DNA of 64,000 nucleotides from Entamoeba invadens IP1 (taxonomy: Eukaryota; Evosea; Mastigamoebida; Endamoebidae): assembly GCF_000330505.1 (NCBI RefSeq), contig NW_004191722.1:7713-71712 (forward strand), given 5' to 3'. The position numbers and the translations under genes were made by a program. The notes below the pieces were generated by a model that made no database searches, was not told the DNA's origin, and was given only the letters and a program-made list of their open reading frames with translations. Positions 1 through 10,508 of this stretch are shown here, piece by piece. How positions within the stretch are numbered: position 1 is the first letter of the stretch; every line of letters begins with the position of its first letter.

Positions 1-1597
1 AAAAATAATGGTATTTTTTCAATTAAATTGCCACAAATTTTGTTTTTTTCTTGTTAATTTTGAAAACCAGAATTGTGCCGACCCATGTTCTGGTGTTGGC
101 AATTTAATGAATTTAAAATTACAAAAAAGCGTCAAAGAAGTAGAAAAAAACACGTTTTGTGAGTGCGAAAACTTTGAGGAAAAATATTTTTTAAGCAGTT
201 ACCAAAATCAGTGATAATTTTGTTGTTGAATGCATCAATTTCACCGAAATTAAAAAAAACGGAAAGCAATAACAGTTTAAATACGTTGGACGTCAAATGT
301 TGATTCTGAAAAATCAAAATAAACAAACGACTTGGTAGAAAATCCTGAGTATTTAGACACATCGTATGTTAGAATTGGTTTTGCAAAAAAATGTGACTCA
401 AATAAAATTGCCGAGTACTGTGACTAAAATTGAAATGGCACCTTTTTAGAGATAATAAATTTGTATGATTTAACATTATTAGACATTTTAAAAGAGATTT
501 GAAAACACAACTTTTTTACATTATAAAAATTTCTAATATTTATATTGGCAACAACACATATTATTTCTAGTAGGTTTTTGCACATTAAATACAAAATCCA
601 AATTTTTTTGTTGTAGAATTTTCAAACTTTTTTTAAAAAAAATTTGAAGCAAACGTTGGCAAGAGTTCAGAGTCCATCTTAATCATGTTGGGTAATTTTA
701 TTACGTGGTACCTTGGTCTACGTCAACAAAAACAACAACTTTGTTAGGAAACGGTTGTAAAACGATGAATTGTACATTCCACAGTTATCTAGTTATGGTA
801 AGTCGAGGAGTTCTGAAGAGCACTTTGAAAGGAGTGTTACATTGGGTGTGGCCCAACTAATTGCATAATAGAAAGTACAAATGTCGTGACTTTTCGTAAA
901 TTGATTTCACCACGACGATTCTTCTTTCACAAATCAGTAAGTTGAGTAACAACAATATTTACGAGGAGAGTAATTTTCGATAATAACAGAATTTTGCATA
1001 TTAAAAATCTTATAAGGTAGAAGGAAAAAAATGCGCGTTTTTGATCTCCTGAAATTGTAATAATTGATCGTCGCCTAATTATAAATGTGTGTCTGTTCGC
1101 ATCACCAATTTTTTAAAAAAGACATCCCAACAGTAATAACCGATGAATAGATCGAATACTTTTCAATGAAAAAAGAATGCCAAAAAGTGTATTTTGTGGT
1201 GTTGTAAAAATGAATATATTGAATAAAAATAAAATCAGTCGAATACATTGATTATTTAATAATTAATTATAATTAATAATTTATAAATATGGATTAAAAA
1301 TTTAAAAAACAAAAAATACACTAACCCGGGAGTAGAACCCAGGATCGTTAGTTTGGAAGAAGAAACTGCTGCTTTTTAGAATTTTTAGTGCTTTTTATAA
1401 TAATATGAATTCCATCTATATTGACTTTTCGACTAATATGTGTGTCAAATATTGATTCTTCTAGTTAATAAATTATTATAATTAAATTAATAAAATTAAT
1501 TAAAACCACATCAGTGTAAATATGTAAAATTAAAAAAACTTATAAAATCCTGAATAAGTTTATTAATTAAATTAAACTAAAAACTTAAAATTATAAA
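1..1597. other. Intergenic, no convincing gene
   Basis: Very AT-rich DNA with only short ORFs (at most 76 codons) of low-complexity composition on both strands. None has a recognisable domain or splice-joined extension. The only structured item I can support is the tRNA-like repeat at 1318-1392, listed separately. Confidence 0.6.
1318..1392 (-). repeat. tRNA-like repeat, degenerate copy
   Basis: Read on the minus strand, this is a cloverleaf-like sequence. It has acceptor halves AGCACTAA and TTAGTGTA, an anticodon-type stem AGTTT/AAACT closing the 8-nt loop CTTCTTCC, and a T-arm with box-B-like GGGTTCTACTCCC. The D-arm region is A-rich and eroded. A much better copy lies at 44163-44235 and a 3' half at 39883-39925. 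All three run into T-rich tails. It is probably a tRNA pseudogene or a tRNA-derived short interspersed repeat rather than a working tRNA. Confidence 0.5.
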
Positions 1598-2404
1598 ATG
1601 GAACTTTCCGACTTTGTGAAACAGTTTGAAACAATTTACCCTCGTTCCCTAGCGGAGTCATGGGACAACACAGGTCTTCTTGTATCATGCAGTTCCAGAA
1701 TAACAAACGTGTTGGTCTGTATTGACATTACACCTTCAGTACTTTCCGAAGCAATTTCTCAACACGTCGAGTTAATCATTTCCTACCACCCAACGTTATT
1801 CAAATCTTTCAAAAAAGTGACTCCATCAACTCGTAGCCAAGACTTGTTGATTCAACTTATTCAGAATCACATCAGTGTGTACTCCCCGCATTCCGCTCTC
1901 GACTCGGTCAATGGTGGAATCAATGATTGGCTTTCTTCTAGTTTACAAAGTCTTCCGTCCTTTCCATTAAAAGTACCACCACACACTCTTCCAATCACTC
2001 CTGGTAAATTCCAAGAGATTTCTATTGGCGCAGGCAGACTTCTAACATTCGACGACAAAATTTCTTTTGATGATCTCCTCGCTGTTTCAAAGAAGTTTTT
2101 GAACGCACCTTTGCGTTATGCAAAGCCCTCTCATTTCGATAAAGTCAAAACAGTGGCGATTTGTTGTGGCAGTGGTGGATCAATGTTTGAGAATGGTTGT
2201 GCGGATGTTGTGTTTACAGGAGAGATGGGCCACCATGAAGTTTTGGAACATTTGAATTTTGGGACTGCCGTTATATTATCAGAGCACACTGTAACGGAAA
2301 GGGGGTATTTGGATGTATGGGTACCTCGACTTAGTGAGTTATTCCCAATTCTTCACATAGAGAAGTCCAAGACTGATATGAGTCCGTTGCAGTACACTAT
2401 CTAA
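1598..2404 (+). CDS. NIF3/YbgI-family protein (GTP cyclohydrolase type 2-like)
   Basis: A 268-aa protein without introns, a typical length for the NIF3 (DUF34) family. Visible family hallmarks are the N-terminal ESWDNTGLLV block, a SYHPTLFKSF block at the place of the usual HHP metal-binding motif, an HSALDSVNGGIN block, and the C-terminal GEMGHHEVLEH plus SEHTVTERGYL blocks. The C-terminal blocks carry the His and Glu metal ligands. The first His of the HHP motif is Tyr here. These proteins bind two divalent metals in a toroidal oligomer, and their substrate is unsettled even in well-studied organisms. The ATG at 1598 directly precedes the conserved region. The gene is convergent with TAF10 about 100 bases downstream. 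Confidence 0.9.
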   Translation: MELSDFVKQFETIYPRSLAESWDNTGLLVSCSSRITNVLVCIDITPSVLSEAISQHVELIISYHPTLFKSFKKVTPSTRSQDLLIQLIQNHISVYSPHSALDSVNGGINDWLSSSLQSLPSFPLKVPPHTLPITPGKFQEISIGAGRLLTFDDKISFDDLLAVSKKFLNAPLRYAKPSHFDKVKTVAICCGSGGSMFENGCADVVFTGEMGHHEVLEHLNFGTAVILSEHTVTERGYLDVWVPRLSELFPILHIEKSKTDMSPLQYTI

Positions 2405-2506
2405 TCTATACTTTTTGGTAAATTTAATAGAATACAATAGATTATAAGAGATTAATAAAACAATAGTAAAATATATTAATAAGATTTCTATATTAATCAA
2501 TAACAA

Positions 2507-3024
2507 TCAATTCATCGCCTGTTCTATGACAAAGTCGGGACGCTTGATATTTATCCCTCTATCTTTGAATGATGAAGCAATGTCTTCAAGAGTCATTGTT
2601 GTGGGTTGTTTAATTGCAGCGTGCGAATGTAAATGACTCAGTCCGAAAGCTTGTGCATGTGTTAAAGCATCAAACACAAATTTCTCTGTAGCGAGTGCAA
2701 CGGCTTTTGAGATTTGTTTGTCTTCGGTTTGAAAGCCAGAAAGAGACATATAGTAATTTACTATTTCGTGGGGGATCTAAACGGTAAGTTCATTTCAATC
2801 TATTCAAAAATCATATAATAAAGAAAAACAAACAACTGAGTACCAATTCTGACAGTTGTCATAAAATTTTTTGACCTCAGGAGTAAAAATCTCAATCTCA
2901 GACTCTTTTTGAGGTCTATTTGTTATCTATTTTTTCGTGATTGATGGATGAAAAAAGTGATACAAACTGCATCAAATTGTTTATTTAGTTCATTATAGTT
3001 TTTTCTTTCTTCTTGTTGTATCAT
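2507..3024 (-). CDS. TAF10: TAF10-like TFIID/SAGA subunit, three exons
   Basis: The last exon (2776-2507) encodes the histone-fold region: MSLSGFQTEDKQ, an alpha-helical stretch ending in ATEKFVFDALTHAQ, then TMTLEDIASSFKDRGINIKR. The last block matches the TAF10 signature (TLTMEDL...YGINVKKP). Two upstream exons were found by eye. Exon 2 is 2926-2834 and ends ...NWYSV; exon 1 is 3024-2968. Intron 2 (2833-2777) starts GTTTGT and ends TTTAG; intron 1 (2967-2927) starts GTTTGT and ends AATAG. Splicing restores the conserved IPHEIVNYYMSLSGF block, which corresponds to the IPDDV..YYL..SGF of TAF10. The joined product is 139 aa. It acts in RNA polymerase II transcription initiation as part of TFIID and SAGA-type complexes. 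The exon 3 assignment is firm; exon 1 is less certain. Confidence 0.85.
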
Positions 3025-3323
3025 AAATTGGTTATTTTTATTAGATTATATTATAATATTATAGTACTAAATTTATTATCTTTTTGTTTTTCATTATTTA
3101 ATGTACTATATATTAAACTAAATAGTATTAACTTGTAGTCACTAATACAAATATAAACAAATTTTATAATAATATAAAATACCATTATATAAATAACATT
3201 TAACTATAATACAATTTAATTTTTTTTTCAACAGCAATACAACAATTCATAAATATTTGAACGTCTGGACAAAGTCAAGTTGTCAATTAATCAAATCACC
3301 AAAAAGAACTGTAAAGAGATCAT
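3025..3323. other. Intergenic spacer
   Basis: About 300 AT-rich bases between the divergent starts of the TAF10-like gene and the 166-aa unknown gene. It presumably holds both promoters. I see no repeat or RNA gene. Confidence 0.5.
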
Positions 3324-3824
3324 ATGAAAGCGCACTCCCGCTATATCAAAATCAGTTGTCCTCGTTCTGAAGGGATACAAACAAACACGCAACTTGAAAC
3401 CTCTGCAAAAGGGATTGAGTCTGTTATAATGTATCGGCGTTACCTCACTCGCTTTAAACAACCTCTCACACAACCGGAGCTTGATGCTTTAGATGTGTTT
3501 GTTGAACCTTTTCGAACACAAGCAATTTCCGTGACCATTCCCACACAAGAAGAAGTCACTGAACTGAATGGCGAGAAACTCAATTGTACTGTTGTAGTCG
3601 TTCATTCGAAGTTTGAAAAGACGTTCGAGTGTGTTGATATATTAAATCGAATCGAATTGTACTGCACTACTAAAATTCTGTTTGGGTTTTGGAACGAAGA
3701 CCTCGCCAAAAAGTTCGAAAAGAAATTCGCTGCTTCTTCAACATTTTGTTTGTGTGTTGGACATTTCCAGCATAAGTTCATCAGATATGCACCAAGAATT
3801 AATCCAGAAATAAACTTCCTTTAA
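3324..3824 (+). CDS. Unknown protein, 166 aa
   Basis: A single-exon ORF starting at ATG 3324; an internal ATG at 3429 (MYRRYLTRFKQPLTQ) is an alternative start. Codon use and composition look like a real gene. I do not recognise a domain. The protein is soluble-looking, with alternating beta-type segments (KLNCTVVVVHSKFEKTFECV) and a basic stretch KKFEKKF near residue 135. There is no signal peptide, membrane segment or obvious cofactor motif. It is divergent from TAF10 and the next gene downstream runs toward it. Function unknown. Confidence 0.7.
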   Translation: MKAHSRYIKISCPRSEGIQTNTQLETSAKGIESVIMYRRYLTRFKQPLTQPELDALDVFVEPFRTQAISVTIPTQEEVTELNGEKLNCTVVVVHSKFEKTFECVDILNRIELYCTTKILFGFWNEDLAKKFEKKFAASSTFCLCVGHFQHKFIRYAPRINPEINFL

Positions 3825-4014
3825 TCACTTCTTCTGTCTTTTTTATCGGTTTTCATTTACTTATTATTACTTTATTATTTGAATTAAATTCCTATATCTT
3901 GCACTTATGTCTAATTTATAACGGTATCTAATGGCCGTGAAAAAGACTGTTTTTTAAATAAAAAATAAATTAGAGTCCGTTAAAAATAAAACCAAAGAAT
4001 ACAAAACAAAGAAT

Positions 4015-5697
4015 CTAGTCGACTGGATTATATGTAGAAAGCGATTGATCCTGTTCAATAGATTTTGGCTCCTTGTATTTATACACAATTTTGAAAAAAT
4101 ACGACGCAACTGCTGTAATCAAATAGAGTATAATAGTCAAACTGGTAGCAATCATTATATAATAATTTCCTTCTAAATCCTCATTACCCTTACTGCCTTC
4201 GTAGTTTTTAAACAAGAAATATGTGACAACATACACCACAAATTTGGACAATATAATCGCCGCATTGTACAACCCCACAGAGATACCAAAGAACTCCCCA
4301 GAAACCAAATTTTTTAATAACGCAAAAGGGACACTCAGCAACTGAGCGACGTTCAATCCAACAGGGACAACAAATACTGTTAAAAATATCATTGACATAT
4401 TTACAAAGAGTTCTTTATTGATTTCTTCATAGAAAAACGAAATAACTAATGAAATGACAAAGGGGAGTGTCATTGTAACACTGGATATCCCATTTGTGAT
4501 GAACATTGAATACCACGGATATGTTTGTCTCTTGAACATGTAGAAACAATATGTTAATTGAGACAACGCAATGACTAAATGTTGGAGTTCAAACATTGCT
4601 TTAGGGTTGATCCAATACTCTTCGTCATTACTTATACTGAAAATATGATATAATTCACTGTTGGAGTTCTCAAACGCCAAATTTGCAGTCCACCCCAAGA
4701 AGAGGATGATCCAGACTAATAAAGTGTATCTGTTTAACCCCGCACATGTATTGAAAACAGTCGTCATGAATTTAGAAAGTCGCTTATTCTCTATCGAAGT
4801 TTCTGAGAATGAATAACTTTCCGTCGCTGTAAAAAACGTTGTGAAACTCGAGACGGGGACCAGTATCAAATCAACCACAAACAAGATCAAAAGGGCAATA
4901 CAATTTGCGGTGTATTGGCTGTCTGATTCAAATTCAGTTGCGACATTCACTAAGAAAAATGTGAAATGGGCAAGTGTTTTTGCAAGTGCCGAATGTGTAA
5001 TAAACATAAGAGCACATGGGTGTTGATGTTCAATCGGAATAATATCCAAAACCAATGTTCTAGACACCACTTGAAGTGTATTGGAACCAATATAAAACAC
5101 TGACAATCCAAACATCTGGAATGTTAGTAAAGTAATACCTTAATTTAAATAAGATAGTTATAGTATTCTATTCTATTAAGTTCTATTTAAAGTTGTTCTA
5201 TAAAATGTTGTATATGTAATTATGTGTATATATAACATTTATAACATATGTGTATGCATATTAACAAACGCAAAACCAAAATTCCCAACAATCTTTGAGA
5301 CCTTCATCGCTGTGACTGAACTGACTTGATTCTCTGTCATGGAAATAATATGAAATTCCACTGATGAGAACAAAAATAATACCAATAATCACTATAAAAG
5401 TACCTATAAACAAAAACGGACGTCTTTTCCCCCATGGCGTGTTGAGAAAATCACTCCATGCACCTACCACCAGTTGCACAATAACACCAATTGTCGGGCC
5501 TATAAACGTCTGAAAAATCATATATGTCGAGTAATTCATTTGAAAAACGACATTTGGAAGAATAATTTCATCTTTTTGTGAGTGGGTTTGAGTGGAGCGT
5601 TACATTTCTCTAATACGAACAAACACGAAAACTCGATGCCAAAGTTCGAGGCATTCAAAAGAAACAGAAGGAAAAGTAGTCGGAGGTATTCAGACAT
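4015..5697 (-). CDS. Sucrose-transporter-like MFS (GPH family) sugar carrier
   Basis: A three-exon gene giving about 491 aa. Exon 1 is 5697-5625, exon 2 is 5571-5270, exon 3 is 5115-4015. Intron 1 (5624-5572, 53 nt) starts GTTTGT and ends AAAAAG. Intron 2 (5269-5116, 154 nt) starts GTTTGT and ends TTCCAG, with ACTAAC near its 3' end. Splicing gives a continuous N-terminus running through FGIEFSYEIILPN to GPTIGVIVQ and GAWSD....WGKRRPF (about residues 61-76). This corresponds to the loop 2-3 signature of plant and fungal sucrose/H+ symporters. Exon 3 starts with SVFYIGSNTLQVVSRTLVLD, aligned with the fifth helix region, and carries about eight further hydrophobic segments, consistent with 12 helices in total. 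The substrate is inferred only as a disaccharide or other glycoside. Confidence 0.82.
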
Positions 5698-6714
5698 TTC
5701 CTATTTTCAGTTCAAATGGGTATTTCAGTTTTTGTATAGTTTCATTATTAATTTATAATTCTAGTTGTCGGTTAATAAACCCCATAATTGTTGATTGATA
5801 AAGGAGTGATATTTTATAACCATATCAAAATTATCTATTGCTCAGATTGCCACCGAGATGTATTAGATATAGATCGGCCAAATTAAATGTTTGGATGAGC
5901 AGAGTGAAGTTGACATTTATGGATAGGAAAACGGAATGAGGCAAATTGGATTTGACCTGCGCCGAGATGTCAAGATATTTTTATATTATTTTTATATTAT
6001 TTTTATATTATTTTTATATTATTTTTATATTATTTTTATATTATTTTTATATTATTTTTATATTCTTATTATTTCAGAATGGAGTTGTGAAATGGTGAGT
6101 GTTTTAATTTGAATTAATTCGAATATCAATATGTTTTTATCGAACTAGAAGATATACAATAAATTATAGTAAAAATATTTAAATTAATACTACTAATCAA
6201 AAAAAGAAATTTATTAGTTAAGTTTATATATATAAACTATTTTAACCATCTCAAAGAGTTTTGTTTTCATGAAAAATTTCTATTAACCTTAGCAAGTCAA
6301 CTGAATCAACTTTTTTTGTGGGAAGGTGAAATCTGGATAAGATTTATCTAGGTCATAATTTATTTTTAGAATAATTAAAAATAAATTCAAAACACGAAAT
6401 CGATTAGTTTTCGCGCAAACTACTGGTCTTTACAGACCCATGTTTTCTATTTTCCATGTGTTCAAAATAGTCAACACTTGCTGTTACGAGACATACACAT
6501 GAATTTTCATTAGAGCGTTTCGGAATTTATCAATTTTTCATTATTTAAATTGGTTTGTGACACGCAGTTCTTAATTTAAGATCTTTTTAGTTCAAATACA
6601 AAAATAAAAAAAAGTGACTTATTTTAAGTAAAAAAATCAAGGATATAAATTATCCAGTTTTCACTTCGTAAGGTTAATAACAATAATAGTAAAAATAGAT
6701 ATTTTAATAATACA
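5698..6714. other. Intergenic, contains an 11-bp minisatellite
   Basis: AT-rich spacer between two minus-strand genes. Apart from the tandem repeat at 5977-6064 I see no gene, RNA or inverted repeat that I can support. Confidence 0.5.
5977..6064. repeat. Minisatellite, 8 copies of an 11-bp unit
   Basis: The unit ATTTTTATATT repeats eight times head to tail with almost no variation, then the pattern breaks at TCTTATT. Such perfect arrays are length-polymorphic in many genomes. Confidence 0.9.
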
Positions 6715-7659
6715 TTACCAAATGTCCAAAAAGTACTTTTTGCTACTTTCAAATGTCACCCCACTTTTCCCAAACGTCACACAAACATAGTCAAATATTT
6801 TTTTGATATTTCCTTCAGTTATAGATGATGTCACCGCAAATGTGATCGCCCCAATATCTTTCGCGAGTTTTCTCCCTTCCTCAAAACTCACCAACTTCTT
6901 TTTTTCCTCTACACTCACACTTTTGAATAAATCAACTTTTGTGGCAATTAATACTATTTTCGAACCGTTTCCAAATAACTCAGGCTTACACCATACCCTT
7001 TTGATGTTCTCAAATGACTCTCTAGAGTCGACGGCATAAAGTAAAAAGTAGTAGTCCACTTTGTGGTAATAATAACTGAACAAGTCGGTGTATTCTGCTG
7101 ATAGTGCGCAATCTGTGATCTTCCATTGGTACATCTTTCCTGACACAAGGTGCTTTTTCTGACACTCACTTTGCTCGAAGACGTTTGTCAACAAGAGGGA
7201 TGTGTCTCCTTTTAACATATCAAACTCGGAGAGACAAAGTGAGGTTTTCCCAACTTTGGAATCGCCAAGAACAGCAATAGAAATGACGGAGTCGAGAGGC
7301 CGCTTCATGAAGGTGACTAATTCACCAACACCTTTTGCCTTTTTTATTTTAGCGATTGTCTCTGACTTCACTGCAAAATGGACAATAATTTTGGTGTAAA
7401 AATGATCTTTAATCATATTTTGAAGATACTTCACTCCAAATTTTATATTTTTATATTCGTAAACGTGAAACGTTTCAACATTTGGGAAATAATACGCGGT
7501 CTTTGTGGTGACTTGTATTGGGTTATAATAAAAACGATCGTAAAAGTCCAAAAATTTCTTGGAAACTAAAACCAATTTGTTAAATTCTGAAAGGTCGTGA
7601 AAGTAATTCGCAACAGTAACCATGTGTGCACATGTCAACCTTTTATCACTCTTTTTCAT
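6715..7659 (-). CDS. Small-GTPase-domain protein with F-box-like N-terminus
   Basis: The ATG at 7659 gives 314 aa; an upstream in-frame ATG at 7725 would add 22 hydrophobic residues and is less likely. The N-terminal part (LTCAHMVTVANYF...LVSKKFLDFYDRFYYNP) has the look of the F-box-like helical module that heads many Entamoeba proteins. From about residue 125 follows a Ras/Rho-type GTPase: P-loop GDSKVGKTS (about 132-140), TKVD in place of NKxD, and VTSS in place of the ETSA/TSAK motif. The DxxG switch II motif is altered: WKITDCA replaces the usual W-DTAG. There is no C-terminal prenylation cysteine; the protein ends FLDIW. GTP binding is plausible but hydrolysis is doubtful. A role as an adaptor is inference only. 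Confidence 0.75.
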   Translation of the reverse strand: MKKSDKRLTCAHMVTVANYFHDLSEFNKLVLVSKKFLDFYDRFYYNPIQVTTKTAYYFPNVETFHVYEYKNIKFGVKYLQNMIKDHFYTKIIVHFAVKSETIAKIKKAKGVGELVTFMKRPLDSVISIAVLGDSKVGKTSLCLSEFDMLKGDTSLLLTNVFEQSECQKKHLVSGKMYQWKITDCALSAEYTDLFSYYYHKVDYYFLLYAVDSRESFENIKRVWCKPELFGNGSKIVLIATKVDLFKSVSVEEKKKLVSFEEGRKLAKDIGAITFAVTSSITEGNIKKIFDYVCVTFGKSGVTFESSKKYFLDIW

Positions 7660-10508
7660 TAAATTTGATATTATTAGTTTCAAAAAATATTTTAAAAATA
7701 TAAAAAGTCTCAACTCATTTATCATGAAGTTTTATAATAAATATATTTTACATAATTCTCAAAAAATGGAGTTTAGAATGAATTGTTGTTATATAAAAAT
7801 GTTGTTTTAAATCAGTTCAGAATATTGTTAAAAAAGTGTTTGTATTTTTAAAACAAAAAATATATTCTATTGTTTATGTTCATTTATTTTTCAAAATGTA
7901 AGAGTCATTTTTTATTACACAAGATGACAAAGTCTTCACATTACATAATTAGTCTTTACGATATACAGTTTCATACAAAAAATATAATTTATATTATACT
8001 TTGTACACATTATTTTTGACAAACAGAATCTAATTTATACCCAAGTATTGTATAAATTTATAAATTTGAAAAATAAAAAAATACAGAAGGCTGAAAAACC
8101 ACTTGACCAAGAAAAAGAGGGATGACAAAATTTTAATTTTTAATATCCGTGTAATTTTTATTGGGATTTGAGAACCAACGTTAGGAGATTTAATTTACAT
8201 TTTCAAATAAATAATTTGGTTTTTTACCACAAACATGGTGTTGCTATAAGTAGGAATGTGAGCGATAATTATAACGGTAATGCTTGATTTAAAAAACACG
8301 AAAATTGTTATGAAGAAGAGCATAAAAAGAATTATTATCCGATATAAAAGGCTGTTTTTTTTCATTTAGACATGATATCTCTAAAACTTGTTGATATTGT
8401 GTCTTTTCAGTTTATAACCGAATAATTGGAATTTAAAATATATTCAAAACTCCCTCCTAAAAAAGTGAAGTGAAAGACCAAACAAAGATAGAGAGAAAAA
8501 TTATGAAAACCTTATAAAAAATAAAACGCAAAGCAACAAAGAAGTCACAAATTACAGAAAAAGATGCTTAAAAAGCCGAAATGTCCTTTGTTTTTTTGCC
8601 AAAGATTCATTATTATTCAAATTGGGAAGAGAGCACGTTGAGATGATTGTGTCCACTCTGTGAGATGAAATCTTTGTGACATTATAAACAATTGATGTGC
8701 TCTTCGAAATACACATAAAAGTCGTCTTGTTGAATAATTTTGCGCGTTTTCCAACATATTTTCAAATTCAGCAATAATTAAACGACTCTATGCTCCACCC
8801 AATGAAATGGAGACAGTTTCTAATTCTGATTTGAAAAGTGAGAAAAAGCGCTTTCTCTTTCGACACTTCGATGTTGATCAGTCATATCAACCAATCAGAA
8901 TAGCAAATCGAGTTTTTGGGAAACTTGGGGCAACCAATTTCTATTCTGAAAACTTAAATTGCCTATATTTGTCAAAATTTCTACATATTATACCACACAT
9001 ATCACCAAGTCTACTGCAGTACTGTTGACGCGCTTCAACATGATCTCGAGTTTTTCACGTGAATAATTAGTGGTGAATTGGAGGATATCCAGAACTGAAT
9101 TGTTCAAAAGACATTCCTTAATCAAGTTCTGTTCCATTTTTTGTTTTTGAAAAAAATAAAACGCTTTTTTAGTCTTTGTCAATCAATTTATAATTATAAA
9201 AATAGATTGAGTGGTAATTCCTGAAAAAAAATAAACACAAAACAACTAACAAATAATCGTTATTTGGGACTTTTGGCCAATCATCTTTCTGTCAATCAAT
9301 TTATTTCTTGTCAAGTAATTATTTTGCTTCCTATATTTTTTATTAAAATAACATACAAAGATACACAAAACTCACTTAAATAACTAAAGACAAGAGAGAC
9401 TCAATTAATTCTTTTCCAATCGCTATAATCGAGCTCCACAGGTTCCAAGGCTTGCGTCAAAAAATAGATGGTAATAATAGCACATATTTTTTTTAGGAAG
9501 GGTTTGTTCTGCATATAATTTTACTGTTATTGAAAAAATAAGATCATTTGGACCTTCGTTAGATGGATCTAGAACAACAGACTTTACCAATGTTTTGATG
9601 TGGCATACATTTGTCATCTTTTTTTTGCTTGGGGTCAAGACCTGCAATGATAACCATATTAAGGTTGTTGTCGGGGATGTGAGTTGGGTTGGTATTGGTT
9701 AATGAATACCTTCGTTTGGTAAAAAGTCTGAAACTTTTTGACAAATCGAGAAGCACCTTTTATATCAATGAAAAGTGGAAAACACTTTTAATATAACGGA
9801 AACCATTTCTCCACTTTGAAACGTCGCGATATTTATATATTGTGTTGCTGATTGATTGACTTCTTTTAATTGTTTTTTTTCATGTTTTCAATGGTGTGTG
9901 TCATTTGTTAATAATTCATTTTTCATGAAATCATTATTTTGCTATTAACTGAACATAAATCTTCTGTGATGTGTTCTAAAATGAATGAGAAAAAATAACC
10001 AGCTTTAAAGGTGTTACAACATGAAGATTAAAACCAAATAAACGGTTGTAAATGGTTGTCTATAACTAATATTTATGTTGTGTGTATCGTTTTTCATAAA
10101 TATATAAATTGTTTTAAAATTTATTAAAAATGAAACTAACGAATTAAAATATAAAATAACTATATTAATATTATAATTTATAATTATTTATTTATATTTT
10201 TTTGTAAATAGAATAAATTATTTTTTCATAATTACAAAAAAAATATAACTAAATAATAATAATAAAACAATAATCAAATTATAACAATTTTCTCAAATAG
10301 AAACATTTTGAACTTAAAACTACCTTGAAATTCTGCTTCAGAACTGACCAAAGTTTGCCTCAAAATATATCCCATCTCCAATTATTTAAGTACAAATATT
10401 ATTAATATAATAATAATAAATTATAGAATTATTATTTTAAAGAATTACAAAATATTTTATTGAATTGAAATAAATTGAACTACGAAACGATCTTTCAAAT
10501 AAAACCAG
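7660..10508. other. Long intergenic region, possible decayed ORFs
   Basis: About 2.8 kb of AT-rich DNA. Short ORFs exist at 8807-9028 (+), 8988-9182 (-) and 9423-9647 (-). The first two have less skewed composition than the surrounding DNA, but no motif, no convincing splice-joined extension and no homology that I recognise. They may be remnants of an old gene or repeat. I see no RNA gene or inverted repeat here. Confidence 0.45.

Noticed and set aside
8807..9647. Three short ORFs as genes
   Set aside because: No domain, no splice-compatible extension, overlapping opposite strands; kept only as possible remnants.
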